Assembly: GCA_002868945.1 (NCBI GenBank)
Contig: PKTX01000048.1
Coordinates: forward strand, 1 to 64,000
Direction: 5' to 3'
Length of the DNA stretch: 64,000 nucleotides
DNA from: Desulfobulbaceae bacterium
GTDB taxonomy: Bacteria > Desulfobacterota > Desulfobulbia > Desulfobulbales > SURF-16
The notes under the pieces were generated by a model. It worked only from the letters and a program-made list of their open reading frames with translations. It ran no database searches and was not told where the DNA came from. Positions 9,674-18,708 of this stretch are shown here, piece by piece; the first letter of the stretch is position 1, and the number at the start of each line of letters is the position of its first letter. The translations under genes were made by a program, and so were the position numbers.

Positions 9674-9937
9674 ATGAAAAAGAGAATGGACAAGAAACAA
9701 AAGAACATAGAAATCGATATGCGGGGTCAGGTGTGTCCATCCACCATGCTGGTGGCCCTGGAGGCGATCAATAAGTATGGCGACGAGTTGCATGGCGGCA
9801 TGGAGCAGCTCTGTATTCTCACCGATAATCGCGAGGCCACCAACACCATCCCCGATATTGCCGTCAATATGGGATATGCCGTGCAGGTCGACCGGCAGGA
9901 CTCCTTTTACCGCATCACTCTCAGCTGTGCGGAATAA
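9674..9937 (+). CDS. TusA/SirA-like sulfur carrier protein
   Basis: IDMRGQVCPSTMLVALEAINKY: TusA CPxP-like region (here CPST); 87 aa, adjacent to YeeE-like gene. Confidence 0.85.
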   Translation: MKKRMDKKQKNIEIDMRGQVCPSTMLVALEAINKYGDELHGGMEQLCILTDNREATNTIPDIAVNMGYAVQVDRQDSFYRITLSCAE

Positions 9938-9943
9938 AAAAAA

Positions 9944-12187
9944 ATGACAAAGATAGGGAAAGAGATCACCACCTGGGTGGAGCAGCGCCGCAAAAATCCG
10001 GATCTGCCGTTGCCAAAGACGGACAGCGCCGAAATGCAGCCGTTGTTGGCTCTCATTGATGAGTTAGAGCAGGAGAACAGGAAGCTGCGCTGCCGCCACG
10101 GGGCTGCCATCAGCTATATCCGCGGTAAGGTCGATCAACTTCTTGAGGTTATCGGCACTGTGCCGCTGCGGCCGGAGGAGTTGGATGACGCCACCCTGAT
10201 CAGCCTCGATCCCATCGGCATTGTCTCGGAATCCTTTCGCCGTATTCTTGAGAACTCTCGGGCCACCAACGACAAGCTGCACCTGGCCATGCAGGAAATC
10301 AAAGGGATCCTGGAGTCGGTGGGCGGCGGTGTGCTCGTGCTTGATTGTCACAAGAAGATTGTCTCTTATAATCAACGATGTTGTGAGATGATGGGTTGGT
10401 CGCATGAGAATGGCACGGACCGCAGCTGTCGCGATTTTATCTGCCGGGGTGACCATCCCCAGGGCTGTGTTTTCGATGAGATGATGCGTACCGGCCGGCT
10501 GACCAAGGGCTCCTATTGCGGCGGTGACGGGCAGCGCCACTTTGATGTGGTGGCTTCGCCGATCAGGGACAGCCAGGGAACCATCGTGCGGGCTGTCTTG
10601 CTCTATCACGATATTACCGAGCTGGTGGAGGCCAAGGCAGCGGTTGCCCAGGAGAAGGAGCGCCTCTTTTTTACCTTGGCCAGCATTGCCGAAGGGGTTA
10701 TTGCCACAAACCGGCATGGCCGGATCAGCCTGATGAATCAGGTGGCTGAAAGGCTCACCGGCTGGCGTTCCAGCCAGGCGTTGGGCCGCCCCCTCTGTGA
10801 CGTCCTGCAGGTTTTTAATAGCGAGGATCAGCACATCTGTCTCGATATTCTTGGCAATGTCCTGCTGGAAGAGGATCCTGAGCAGGTTGTCGGCAGTAAT
10901 GCCACCCTGCGTTCCCGCACCGGCGAAAAGCTCTTCTTTGCCATGAGTGCGGCGCCCATTCTCAGCCAGGAGAAGTCGGTGGCCGGCGCCATTGTTGTCT
11001 TTCGCGATATCACCAAGGAAAAGAAGCTGGAAGAGGAGATGGCCAAGTCGTCGCGTATCGAGTCCATCGGCCAGCTGGCCGGCGGTATTGCCCATGACTT
11101 TAATAATCTGCTCACCGCCATGCTGGGCAATGTCTCCCTGGCCAAGATGATGACGGATTGTGACAGCAAGGTGCACCAGCTCCTCAGCCAAACGGAAAAG
11201 GCCTCTGCCCGGGCCAGGGACTTGACCCAGCAACTTCTCACCTTTGCCAGGGGCGGCAATCCGGTGAAATCACTTTCTTCCCTGGGTGAGTTGCTCAAGG
11301 AATCCGTTGATTTTTCCCTGAGCGGCTCCAAGGTCAGGTGCGAGCTCACCGTGGCCGAGGATCTCTGGCCTGCGGAGGTGGATCAGGGCCAGTTCGGTCA
11401 GGTGATCCAGAACCTTATTCTCAATGCGGTACAGGCCATGCCGGAGGGGGGATTGCTGCGCATCAATGCTGAAAACCGTAGCCTGGACGGCCGGTCCCTG
11501 GTCCCGCAGGTTACATCCGGCAACTATGTGCAGATTACCATTCGGGACCAGGGACCGGGCATTTCCAGCCAGGATATCAATAAGATATTTGATCCCTATT
11601 TCACCACCAAGGAGTTAGGCCAAGGTCTGGGTCTGGCTATCTGCTACTCCATCATCAAAAAACATCAGGGCACCATCACTGTTGAATCGGAACCGGGCTG
11701 GGGCACCACCTTTTATATCCTGCTTCCCGCCGCCGGGGCCGATGCAGCCGCCGCTGATACGGCGCCGCAGGTTACAGAGACCTCGGCCGGCAAAGGGCGG
11801 GGCCGGGTGCTTATCATGGACGATGAAGAGGTGGTGCGCGATGTGGCGGCGGAGATGATCAGTTTTCTGGGCTATGAGGTGGTGGAGAGTTGCGATGGTG
11901 AAGAGGCCCTGGTCCTCTATGCCGAGGCCATGGAGAGCGGCCGGCCCTTTGATGTGGTTGTCATGGATCTTACCATTCCCGGTGGCATGGGCGGCAAGGA
12001 GGCGGTGCAGAAGCTGCACGAGCTCGATCCTGCCGCCAGGGTGCTGGCCTCCAGCGGCTATGCCAATGACCCGGTGCTGGCCGATTTCTCCAGGTATGGT
12101 TTTAAGGGGGTGGTGGCCAAACCCTACGGCGTGGAAGGGGTGGCCAAGGCCGTGGAAAAGGCGCTGCAGGAGCAGGAAGAAGACTAG
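9944..12187 (+). CDS. PAS-PAS hybrid histidine kinase with C-terminal receiver domain
   Basis: Two PAS regions, IESIGQLAGGIAHDFNNLLTAMLGN H-box, HATPase (DQGPGISSQDINKIFDPYFTTKELGQGLGLAICYSIIKKHQG), REC (RVLIMDDEEVVRDVAAEMI...DVVVMDLTIPGGMGG). Confidence 0.93.
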   Translation: MTKIGKEITTWVEQRRKNPDLPLPKTDSAEMQPLLALIDELEQENRKLRCRHGAAISYIRGKVDQLLEVIGTVPLRPEELDDATLISLDPIGIVSESFRRILENSRATNDKLHLAMQEIKGILESVGGGVLVLDCHKKIVSYNQRCCEMMGWSHENGTDRSCRDFICRGDHPQGCVFDEMMRTGRLTKGSYCGGDGQRHFDVVASPIRDSQGTIVRAVLLYHDITELVEAKAAVAQEKERLFFTLASIAEGVIATNRHGRISLMNQVAERLTGWRSSQALGRPLCDVLQVFNSEDQHICLDILGNVLLEEDPEQVVGSNATLRSRTGEKLFFAMSAAPILSQEKSVAGAIVVFRDITKEKKLEEEMAKSSRIESIGQLAGGIAHDFNNLLTAMLGNVSLAKMMTDCDSKVHQLLSQTEKASARARDLTQQLLTFARGGNPVKSLSSLGELLKESVDFSLSGSKVRCELTVAEDLWPAEVDQGQFGQVIQNLILNAVQAMPEGGLLRINAENRSLDGRSLVPQVTSGNYVQITIRDQGPGISSQDINKIFDPYFTTKELGQGLGLAICYSIIKKHQGTITVESEPGWGTTFYILLPAAGADAAAADTAPQVTETSAGKGRGRVLIMDDEEVVRDVAAEMISFLGYEVVESCDGEEALVLYAEAMESGRPFDVVVMDLTIPGGMGGKEAVQKLHELDPAARVLASSGYANDPVLADFSRYGFKGVVAKPYGVEGVAKAVEKALQEQEED

Positions 12188-12234
12188 AGCAGTGTATCAC
12201 TTAAAGTTTTGTATATTTATGCAACTATGCCTTT

Positions 12235-12300
12235 AACCACAAAGGCACAAAGGCACGAAGATCTTCTTGTTTTGATGTTTTTCTTTGTGCCTTCGTGGTT
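12235..12300. repeat. Inverted repeat AACCACAAAGGCACAAAG ... CTTTGTGCCTTCGTGGTT
   Basis: 18-bp arms with one mismatch at 12235-12252 and 12283-12300, between convergent genes. Confidence 0.85.
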
Positions 12301-12378
12301 CGTATGCAATATCGAAATTCTACACGTAAATTTAAGTTTTACGGAGTACTATTTCCGATGAGCCGGTTCTTTTAGCTG

Positions 12379-13158
12379 TCAGATCAATTCCCCGCTGCGC
12401 CCCGGAATCCAGCAATGGCGGCCGTCGGCAAGCTCGATATGAAACCAGTAACCCCTTTTCTTGAGCAGGACAAACTCCGTGCCGCTGTGCAGGGGCTGTT
12501 TAAAGGCGGGTTGAAAGTTGCGGCCATCGCCTTGGCGGGCAATAATCTCCCGGGCCACAATGACCCCCTGCCTGGCCGGGGGCTGTAGCAGGTCAAGGCC
12601 CACGGAGGTGGAGGCGACCAGGGTGGCCAACAAAAGGAGGCCGGGAAGCCAGAGGGGCATGGGAAATTTCCGCACATAAAAGAGGCCGGCACTGAGCCAG
12701 AAGGCGACATAAAGGGCCATGAGGATGCGGCTGCGCAGCTCCCGGGACAGGTTCTTGTGCAGGTTGAGGCGCTGCAGCCAGGAGGAGTCGGGCTGCTGTT
12801 CCAGCTGGTCGCGGCGCTCGCTCCGCACCAGGGCCAGGTTGTGCTGCAGGTTGGCGTTGCCGGCCAGTTTTTCTTCGGCCCGGCGATAGCTGACCAGGGC
12901 CCGGCCCAGGTCGCCGAGGCGATAGTAGGTGTTGCCGATGTTGTAGGCCAGTTTGCCGCTTGGCCGGCTTTCATAGACCTGCTCGTAGCGCAGCAGGGCC
13001 CGGCGGTAAAGGTCAAGGGCCGCCTCCTGGTTCTTTTCGTTGTCGGCCGCATGAAAGAGGGCGTCTGCCTCTTGCAGGATATCGCTGTTGTTCTGGGCCT
13101 GAGCCGGGTCGACCAGGCAGAGGAGTAAGCAGAAAAGGGCAGTGGTAATGCGTATCAT
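12379..13158 (-). CDS. TPR protein with SH3-like C-terminus (BatE-like)
   Basis: TPR segment (AYNIGNTYYRLGDLGRALVSYRRAEEK), two TM segments, C-terminal SH3-like tail; last gene of the Bat operon. Confidence 0.75.
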   Translation of the reverse strand: MIRITTALFCLLLCLVDPAQAQNNSDILQEADALFHAADNEKNQEAALDLYRRALLRYEQVYESRPSGKLAYNIGNTYYRLGDLGRALVSYRRAEEKLAGNANLQHNLALVRSERRDQLEQQPDSSWLQRLNLHKNLSRELRSRILMALYVAFWLSAGLFYVRKFPMPLWLPGLLLLATLVASTSVGLDLLQPPARQGVIVAREIIARQGDGRNFQPAFKQPLHSGTEFVLLKKRGYWFHIELADGRHCWIPGRSGELI

Positions 13159-15041
13159 CAGAGTACCTTGGCAACCTTTTTGGCGACCTGCAACAGGTCG
13201 TCTTTTTCCAGGACATGGCCCAGGCCGCCGTACAGGGCGGCCTCGCCCTGGTCAAAGATGCGGTTGATCTCCGCAGCCAACTCAGCGGTGGTGTCATCCT
13301 GGGGCAGACGGGTCAGGACATCGCTGCGGGTAATGGCCCGGGCCGGGATGCCCAGCTTATCGCTGAGAAAGGCGAGCCACAACTCAAAAAAATCGTCCTG
13401 ATCGGCGCTGCGCAATTTTTTGCGCAGGCGCCGGTAGGCCTGTCTGCGTCGATGGCGCAGCTCCCTGCTGTCGTCATGGCAATAGTAATCCACAAAAAGC
13501 ATCAGGCCAAAGAGGAGCGGCGGCACGATTAAAACGGCCAGGTAGAGGAGCTTGTCCGTCCCACCGGCGGTAGTTATCGGATTTTCATAGTTGGGCCGGA
13601 TATCCTGGCGGGCGGCATTGTTGATGGTGGTTGCGCCGGCGTCGTTGGCCGACCTGCCCATATCCCCGACAGCGTCGTCGGCCGTCACCAGGCGGGTGGG
13701 CTTGACGTCCAGATTAATGGCGGCGCTGCGTGCCACCTCGTAGCGTTTGGTCTCAGGGTTAAAAAAAGGCAGACTGAGACCCGGAATGCTCTTGACCTCG
13801 TGGTGGCGGGCCCGGATGGTGGTGGTGAAACTCTTGATCCCATCGTTCACCCTGGCCTGCGGTTTGTCCATGGCGGTTTTGAAGTCGGCGGCAGGCAGTA
13901 CCGCGGTCAGGGGCGGCAGGCTGAGGTTGTCGACAAAGGGGCCGCTGACACGTACGGTGAGTTCAATGGGATCACCGACATTAACCGTGGTGGGCGAGGC
14001 GGTGCTCTCCAGGCTGTAGGCACCCACCAGGCCGGTGAAGTCATCCGGTCTGTTGCGGCTGGGCAGCTCCAGGACCTCCAGCTCCGGACCCCGGGCAGGG
14101 ATAACCACGGTGCGGTAGGTCTTGCGACGGCCATTGCCGAACATGTCAAAGGGGTCCATGCCAAAGGAGTGCTGTTGGGAACGGCGGTAGCCGGCAAAGG
14201 TGGTGATGGCCAGGGTGCCGTCCGGCAGACGCAGGCGACCCGTGCTTTCGGGGATCAGGGTGTGCTGGAAGGTGATGGTGACATAGTCGCGGCCATGGCG
14301 GCGGGCACTCTTCTTTTCGCCAATCACCTTTTGCCCGGCCACCTCCAGTTCCACCAGGTCTTGGCCGGAGGCTGACTGGTCAGGTGGCCGGGGAAAAACG
14401 GTAAAACGCTGGTCGGTGAAGATGGGCAGGTTGAAATCAAACCCCTTGAGATCCTCGGCAATAAACCAGGTGGTGGTCATAATAACGGCTTCGCCACGGT
14501 AGCAGCGTGCCTTGGAGAGAGTGACCTCCACCTTGAATTCTTCCATCTCCTGCGGCTCCTTGACCGTCATGCTGATGGGGCGGCTCTGGTAGCTGACGCC
14601 GTCCACCTCGACACTGATGGCCGGGATGGCATGGTTACCGGCGGTGACGGCCGTGAGCTGGTATTGAAAGATATAGCTTAAGGTCTTGGTGGTCTGCAGC
14701 GTGCCGTTTATGGAGATCTGGTAGCTCTGGCTGCGGTTGCTCGAACCCTGGGACTCCACCTTGAAATTACGGAGATCAAGAGGAGGCTGCTCAACCGCCT
14801 CGGCCCCCCGAACTTCCAGCTGCAGGGTAAAGGGCTGGCCAACATAGACCTCCTGGCTTGCCACTCGGGCCTCTATTGTGACGTCCTCGGCGGCCGGCAG
14901 GGGCGCGACACCGGCCAAGAGGCAGAGCAGCACTATTGCGAGCTGGATGAAGAGATGGTGGGTTCGCAAAAAGTCCATGGAACCGCTTGATGTGGACGCC
15001 ATCAGGCAATGGCGCTGTCTGTGCCTCTGTAAATCAACCAT
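13158..15041 (-). CDS. batD: BatD-like protein (oxygen tolerance)
   Basis: 627 aa; VTIEARVASQEVYVGQPFTLQLEVRGA, repeated Ig-like segments, C-terminal TM; position in Bat operon. Confidence 0.85.
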   Translation of the reverse strand: MVDLQRHRQRHCLMASTSSGSMDFLRTHHLFIQLAIVLLCLLAGVAPLPAAEDVTIEARVASQEVYVGQPFTLQLEVRGAEAVEQPPLDLRNFKVESQGSSNRSQSYQISINGTLQTTKTLSYIFQYQLTAVTAGNHAIPAISVEVDGVSYQSRPISMTVKEPQEMEEFKVEVTLSKARCYRGEAVIMTTTWFIAEDLKGFDFNLPIFTDQRFTVFPRPPDQSASGQDLVELEVAGQKVIGEKKSARRHGRDYVTITFQHTLIPESTGRLRLPDGTLAITTFAGYRRSQQHSFGMDPFDMFGNGRRKTYRTVVIPARGPELEVLELPSRNRPDDFTGLVGAYSLESTASPTTVNVGDPIELTVRVSGPFVDNLSLPPLTAVLPAADFKTAMDKPQARVNDGIKSFTTTIRARHHEVKSIPGLSLPFFNPETKRYEVARSAAINLDVKPTRLVTADDAVGDMGRSANDAGATTINNAARQDIRPNYENPITTAGGTDKLLYLAVLIVPPLLFGLMLFVDYYCHDDSRELRHRRRQAYRRLRKKLRSADQDDFFELWLAFLSDKLGIPARAITRSDVLTRLPQDDTTAELAAEINRIFDQGEAALYGGLGHVLEKDDLLQVAKKVAKVL

Positions 15042-15047
15042 GGTCTG

Positions 15048-16235
15048 CTACCAATCCTTGCCGCCGGTGGGGCGCTGTTGTTGCATGCGCAGGCTACGCA
15101 TTTCATGGAGGGCCTTCTCCCCGTCCAGGATCTCGGAGAGGATGCTTTCTGTTCTTATCAGTGCCGATTGTTCATCCCGGCGCTGCTGGTCATCCGCTCC
15201 GGCCGTCTCACCGACTGCGGTGGGTGAGGCGGTGGGCTCGGCAGTGGTGGCCCGGTCCGGCGCCGTCCCGGTCGACTGCTGCTGGTGTTCGGCAATCTGT
15301 TCTCTTCTGTTCCCGGTCTTTGCCCCGCTGTCCTTGTCCAGGTTGTTTTTCGCCTCTTGCGAGGGGGCCGCATCCTCGGCCATGGGGCTCTCCTCCTGCG
15401 CTCCTTGTCGGCGCAGCTCTTCCTTGATCTCCTCGATGCTCCGGCGAACCCCTTGTTGGGAGGCCATGGCATCCGCCTCCTGCCTGTCCGGCTGCCCGGC
15501 CGAATCAGTGCCGGCAGCCCGGCTTTGCTTAGCCATCTCCTTTAGGCGGCGGTCATCGGCCCGGCGCTGCTCTTTGGCCATCTCCTGGCCATCTTGTTGT
15601 TGCGGCGGCGCTGCCTGTGGGTGGCTGCCCGGCTGCTCCTGCCGGTTTGCCGGTGACGGCTTGTCTGCCTCGGCATAGGCCCGGCGGAACTCTGTAATGC
15701 CCCTGCGGGCCGCCATCAGATGCGGATCGTCACGCAGGGCCTGCAAAAAGGCGTGCTTGGCAGTGAGCAGCTGCTCTTTTTTTTGGGCCGGATTCGGGTT
15801 GTCGGCAGCCGCGCTCAGCAGGGCATGGCCCTGATTGTATGCCGCCTTGGCGCGGGACTCCTGCTGCGGCAGGCCGTTTGCGGCCGCGGCAAAGCTGGCG
15901 GTCGCGGCCGCATAATTGCCCGTCTTATAGAGGGCAATGCCCTGGTTGTACTGGGCACGTGCATCGTCGGGTGCCCGGGCCACGGCCTCACTGAAAAGCT
16001 CCAGGGCCTCTGTGTGGTTGCCCGCTTCATAGGCCTTTATTCCGCGCTGCTGCAGACTGGCAAGGTTTGCGGCTGCAAGGGGCGCAGGCAGGGAAAGGCT
16101 TATGATCAGGAGTATAAAAAAGGTGCTCCAGGGGCCTGCTGATGCGCGGCATAACCACGACGCTCTTTTCCTGTGCACAATGTGGCCTGGCCGGCAAGCA
16201 GCTGGCATGGCTGCTGCTTTCATGGTCACCTCCAC
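15048..16235 (-). CDS. batC: BatC-like TPR protein
   Basis: TPRs (GIKAYEAGNHTEALELFSEAVARAPDDARAQYNQGIALYKTGNY) and low-complexity Gln/Glu/Arg-rich C-terminus. Confidence 0.8.
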   Translation of the reverse strand: MEVTMKAAAMPAACRPGHIVHRKRASWLCRASAGPWSTFFILLIISLSLPAPLAAANLASLQQRGIKAYEAGNHTEALELFSEAVARAPDDARAQYNQGIALYKTGNYAAATASFAAAANGLPQQESRAKAAYNQGHALLSAAADNPNPAQKKEQLLTAKHAFLQALRDDPHLMAARRGITEFRRAYAEADKPSPANRQEQPGSHPQAAPPQQQDGQEMAKEQRRADDRRLKEMAKQSRAAGTDSAGQPDRQEADAMASQQGVRRSIEEIKEELRRQGAQEESPMAEDAAPSQEAKNNLDKDSGAKTGNRREQIAEHQQQSTGTAPDRATTAEPTASPTAVGETAGADDQQRRDEQSALIRTESILSEILDGEKALHEMRSLRMQQQRPTGGKDW

Positions 16236-17269
16236 AGACTCCTCTTGATGGGTAGGTTGTTTATCATTATGTCAAGGATAAGCAACAGCAGGGCTGCTGC
16301 CAGGAAATATTGAAATTTTTCATCATATTTTTCAATGGTTTCTTCGGCAAGTTGCCGCTTGGCATCACCGGCAATAAGGTCGATATAGACCTGGCCCAGG
16401 TCAATGGCGCCGGTGGCCACCGGCAGGTAGCGACCGGCCGGCGTGGCCAGGGCCATACGACGCAGGGTGTCGCTGTCAAGGCGGCTGTGGACCTCCCGGC
16501 CCTCATGCGTGAGGTAGTGGCGCTTCCCCTCCTCATCGACAACGGGAATGGGCTGCCCCTCATTGGCATCGCCCAGGCCGATAACAATGAGGCGGATGCC
16601 CTCATCAGCCAGGGCCTCGGCCGCATGTATCGGCAATGATTCATGATCCTCGCCGTCGGTGATCAGGATGATATCCTTATAGGCCTTAACCTGCCGGTCA
16701 AAGACCTGCTGCTGCACCAGGCGCAGGGTATCGCCGATATTGGTGCCGCCCTTGAGCGGTATGGTGGTGTCGGCCCGCTCCACCATCTGCCGGAAAAAGC
16801 GGTAATCCAGGGTCAGGGGGCAGATGACCTTGGCGGAACCGGCAAAGGCCACCAGGCTGACCCGGTCGCCCTGCAGGCGTTCAACGCAGTCGATAACGGC
16901 CAGTTTGGCCCGCTCCAGACGGTTGGGGGCCAGATCCTCGGCCAGCATGGAGCGGGACACGTCCAGGACAAAGACCACATCACGGCCCTCCCTTTGTACG
17001 GTGGTGGGCTTTTGCTGCCAGGCCGGCCGGGCCAGGGCGACAATGAGCAAGGCCAGCCCGGCAAAGAGGGCCGTCCGGCCAAGGAGGGTGGCCAGTCTGC
17101 CATTGCCGCGCATAATCTGCTCTGAGGAGCTGAAGGCTTCTATCTTTTTGTGGAGCAGACGGCTGAGGTTGATGAGCAGGGCGGCAAGCAGCGGCAGGAG
17201 CCATAAAAGCAGCAGGTAATGACCGGCCAGGAACTGAAATTTCATGGCGCCACCCCCAGGATGGTCCAT
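16226..17269 (-). CDS. batB: BatB-like VWA domain protein
   Basis: VWA MIDAS motif VVFVLDVSRSMLAEDLAPNRLERAK; ALAAPAW..; flanking TM segments. Confidence 0.9.
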   Translation of the reverse strand: MDHPGGGAMKFQFLAGHYLLLLWLLPLLAALLINLSRLLHKKIEAFSSSEQIMRGNGRLATLLGRTALFAGLALLIVALARPAWQQKPTTVQREGRDVVFVLDVSRSMLAEDLAPNRLERAKLAVIDCVERLQGDRVSLVAFAGSAKVICPLTLDYRFFRQMVERADTTIPLKGGTNIGDTLRLVQQQVFDRQVKAYKDIILITDGEDHESLPIHAAEALADEGIRLIVIGLGDANEGQPIPVVDEEGKRHYLTHEGREVHSRLDSDTLRRMALATPAGRYLPVATGAIDLGQVYIDLIAGDAKRQLAEETIEKYDEKFQYFLAAALLLLILDIMINNLPIKRSLWR

Positions 17270-18276
17270 TGCAGGATGAGGGCCAGGCCAAGGAGGCCGA
17301 GTCCGGCCAGAACAAAGATGTGAAAATACTCCTGGTAATCCATGTAGCGCACCGACTCAATTTTACTTTTTTCCAGCTCGTCGATGCTCTGGTAGATCTC
17401 CTGCAGGGCGGCGCCGTCAGAGGCGAGCCAGAAGCGGCCGCCCGTCTCTTCGGCCAGGGCGGTGAGGGTCTTGCTGTCCACCGAAGCTCTCGCGCCCAGG
17501 GAGAAGAAGGAGGGTTGCTCAACCTCGCCGATGCCGATGGTGTAGATCTTGATACCCCACTCCCTGGCCAGGGCTGCCGCCTGACTGGGGCTGTGTTGGC
17601 CGCTGTTGTGGACGCCGTCGGTGAGCAGGATGATGACCTTGCTCTTGATCTGATAGCCGGCCGCATCGTTTTTTCTCCTGTCATCGGCCGCCTGGAGACG
17701 TGCTGCGGCCAGGGCCAGGCCGTCGCCGATGGCAGTGCCGTCCTCATGGCGTTCGGCGCGGCTTACCAGCTCAATCTGTTTGCTGAAATCGGCCAGGGCG
17801 CCGTGGGCCAGGGTCAGGGGACAGATGGTTTCGGCAAAACGGGCAAAGGCCACCATGCCGATAAGGTCGCTGGGACGGCCACGCAGATCCTTGCCGTTGC
17901 CCAGGACAAAGTCGTGAAAGGTCTGTTTGACCGCCGCTAGCCTGGTCATGGTGCGTCCCTGGTAGACAAAGGCCTCGCCCATGCTGGAGGAGCGGTCCAT
18001 GACAATTTCAATGGCGATGCCGTGGTTGATTTGCTCTATCTTTTCAATGCCCTGCTGGGGCCGGGCCAGGCCGATAATCAGCAAAGCCAGGGCCGCCAGG
18101 GTCAAGAGAAAGGGCAGCTGGACAAGGTGCTGGCGCAGGGAGCGGCCGCTGCGCCGCACCTCGCTGAGATCGGCAAAGGCCAGGGCCGGCTCGGCAGCGC
18201 TGCGGCGCAGGCGTCCGGCCACCAGCAGCGGCAGGATAAGCAGGACCCAGAAGGCCCAGGGGCTGGCAAAACTCAT
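17242..18276 (-). CDS. batA: BatA-like VWA domain protein
   Basis: VWA MIDAS motif IEIVMDRSSSMGEAF; terminal TM segments; overlaps batB. Confidence 0.9.
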   Translation of the reverse strand: MSFASPWAFWVLLILPLLVAGRLRRSAAEPALAFADLSEVRRSGRSLRQHLVQLPFLLTLAALALLIIGLARPQQGIEKIEQINHGIAIEIVMDRSSSMGEAFVYQGRTMTRLAAVKQTFHDFVLGNGKDLRGRPSDLIGMVAFARFAETICPLTLAHGALADFSKQIELVSRAERHEDGTAIGDGLALAAARLQAADDRRKNDAAGYQIKSKVIILLTDGVHNSGQHSPSQAAALAREWGIKIYTIGIGEVEQPSFFSLGARASVDSKTLTALAEETGGRFWLASDGAALQEIYQSIDELEKSKIESVRYMDYQEYFHIFVLAGLGLLGLALILQWTILGVAP

Positions 18277-18339
18277 GGCTGCCTATTCATACATGTTTTT
18301 GGGTTCGATTGCTGCGCCATATTTTCTCTACGAGCAGTG

Positions 18340-18665
18340 CTGCGATTGCTTCGAGTCCCTCGCAACGACGCCACCTCACTCCTCCCTCCTCACTCTTCAC
18401 CCATGCCCCTTGCCCTTTGCCCCTTGAAGCTTGTATCTTGCCCCTTGCCCCTTGCCCCTTGCCCCTTGCCCCTTGCCCCTTGGACCTTGCCTCTCGCTCC
18501 CCACGTCACTGCGAGGACCGGAGGGACGCGGCAGTCCAGGAGGCATGACGCGGCACCGAGGCAGCACAACCTCCCTGGATTGCTTCGCGCTGCTCGCAAA
18601 GATGCCCCCTCCCTCCTCACCCCTCACCCCTCACCCCTCACCCCCCACCCCTTGCACCTTGCCCC
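18340..18665 (+). repeat. Composite repeat region: 7-bp tandem tracts (CCCCTTG x6 at 18441-18482; CTCACCC x4 at ~18616-18643) plus ~100-bp GTCACTGCGAGG...GCAATCC-type hairpin repeat (18505-18604)
   Basis: Direct reading; same modules recur at 21.6, 26.6, 56.6 and 61.5 kb. Confidence 0.9.
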
Positions 18666-18708
18666 TCGCACCTCTCAAAAACCATCCACCGGATGGCGGC
18701 ACTCATTG

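Noticed and set aside
10064-11233. 389-aa minus-strand ORF
   Set aside because: Antisense to the hybrid histidine kinase; no recognisable motifs
18437-18660. Possible CRISPR array
   Set aside because: Units are contiguous 7-mers without 25-40 bp repeats and unique spacers
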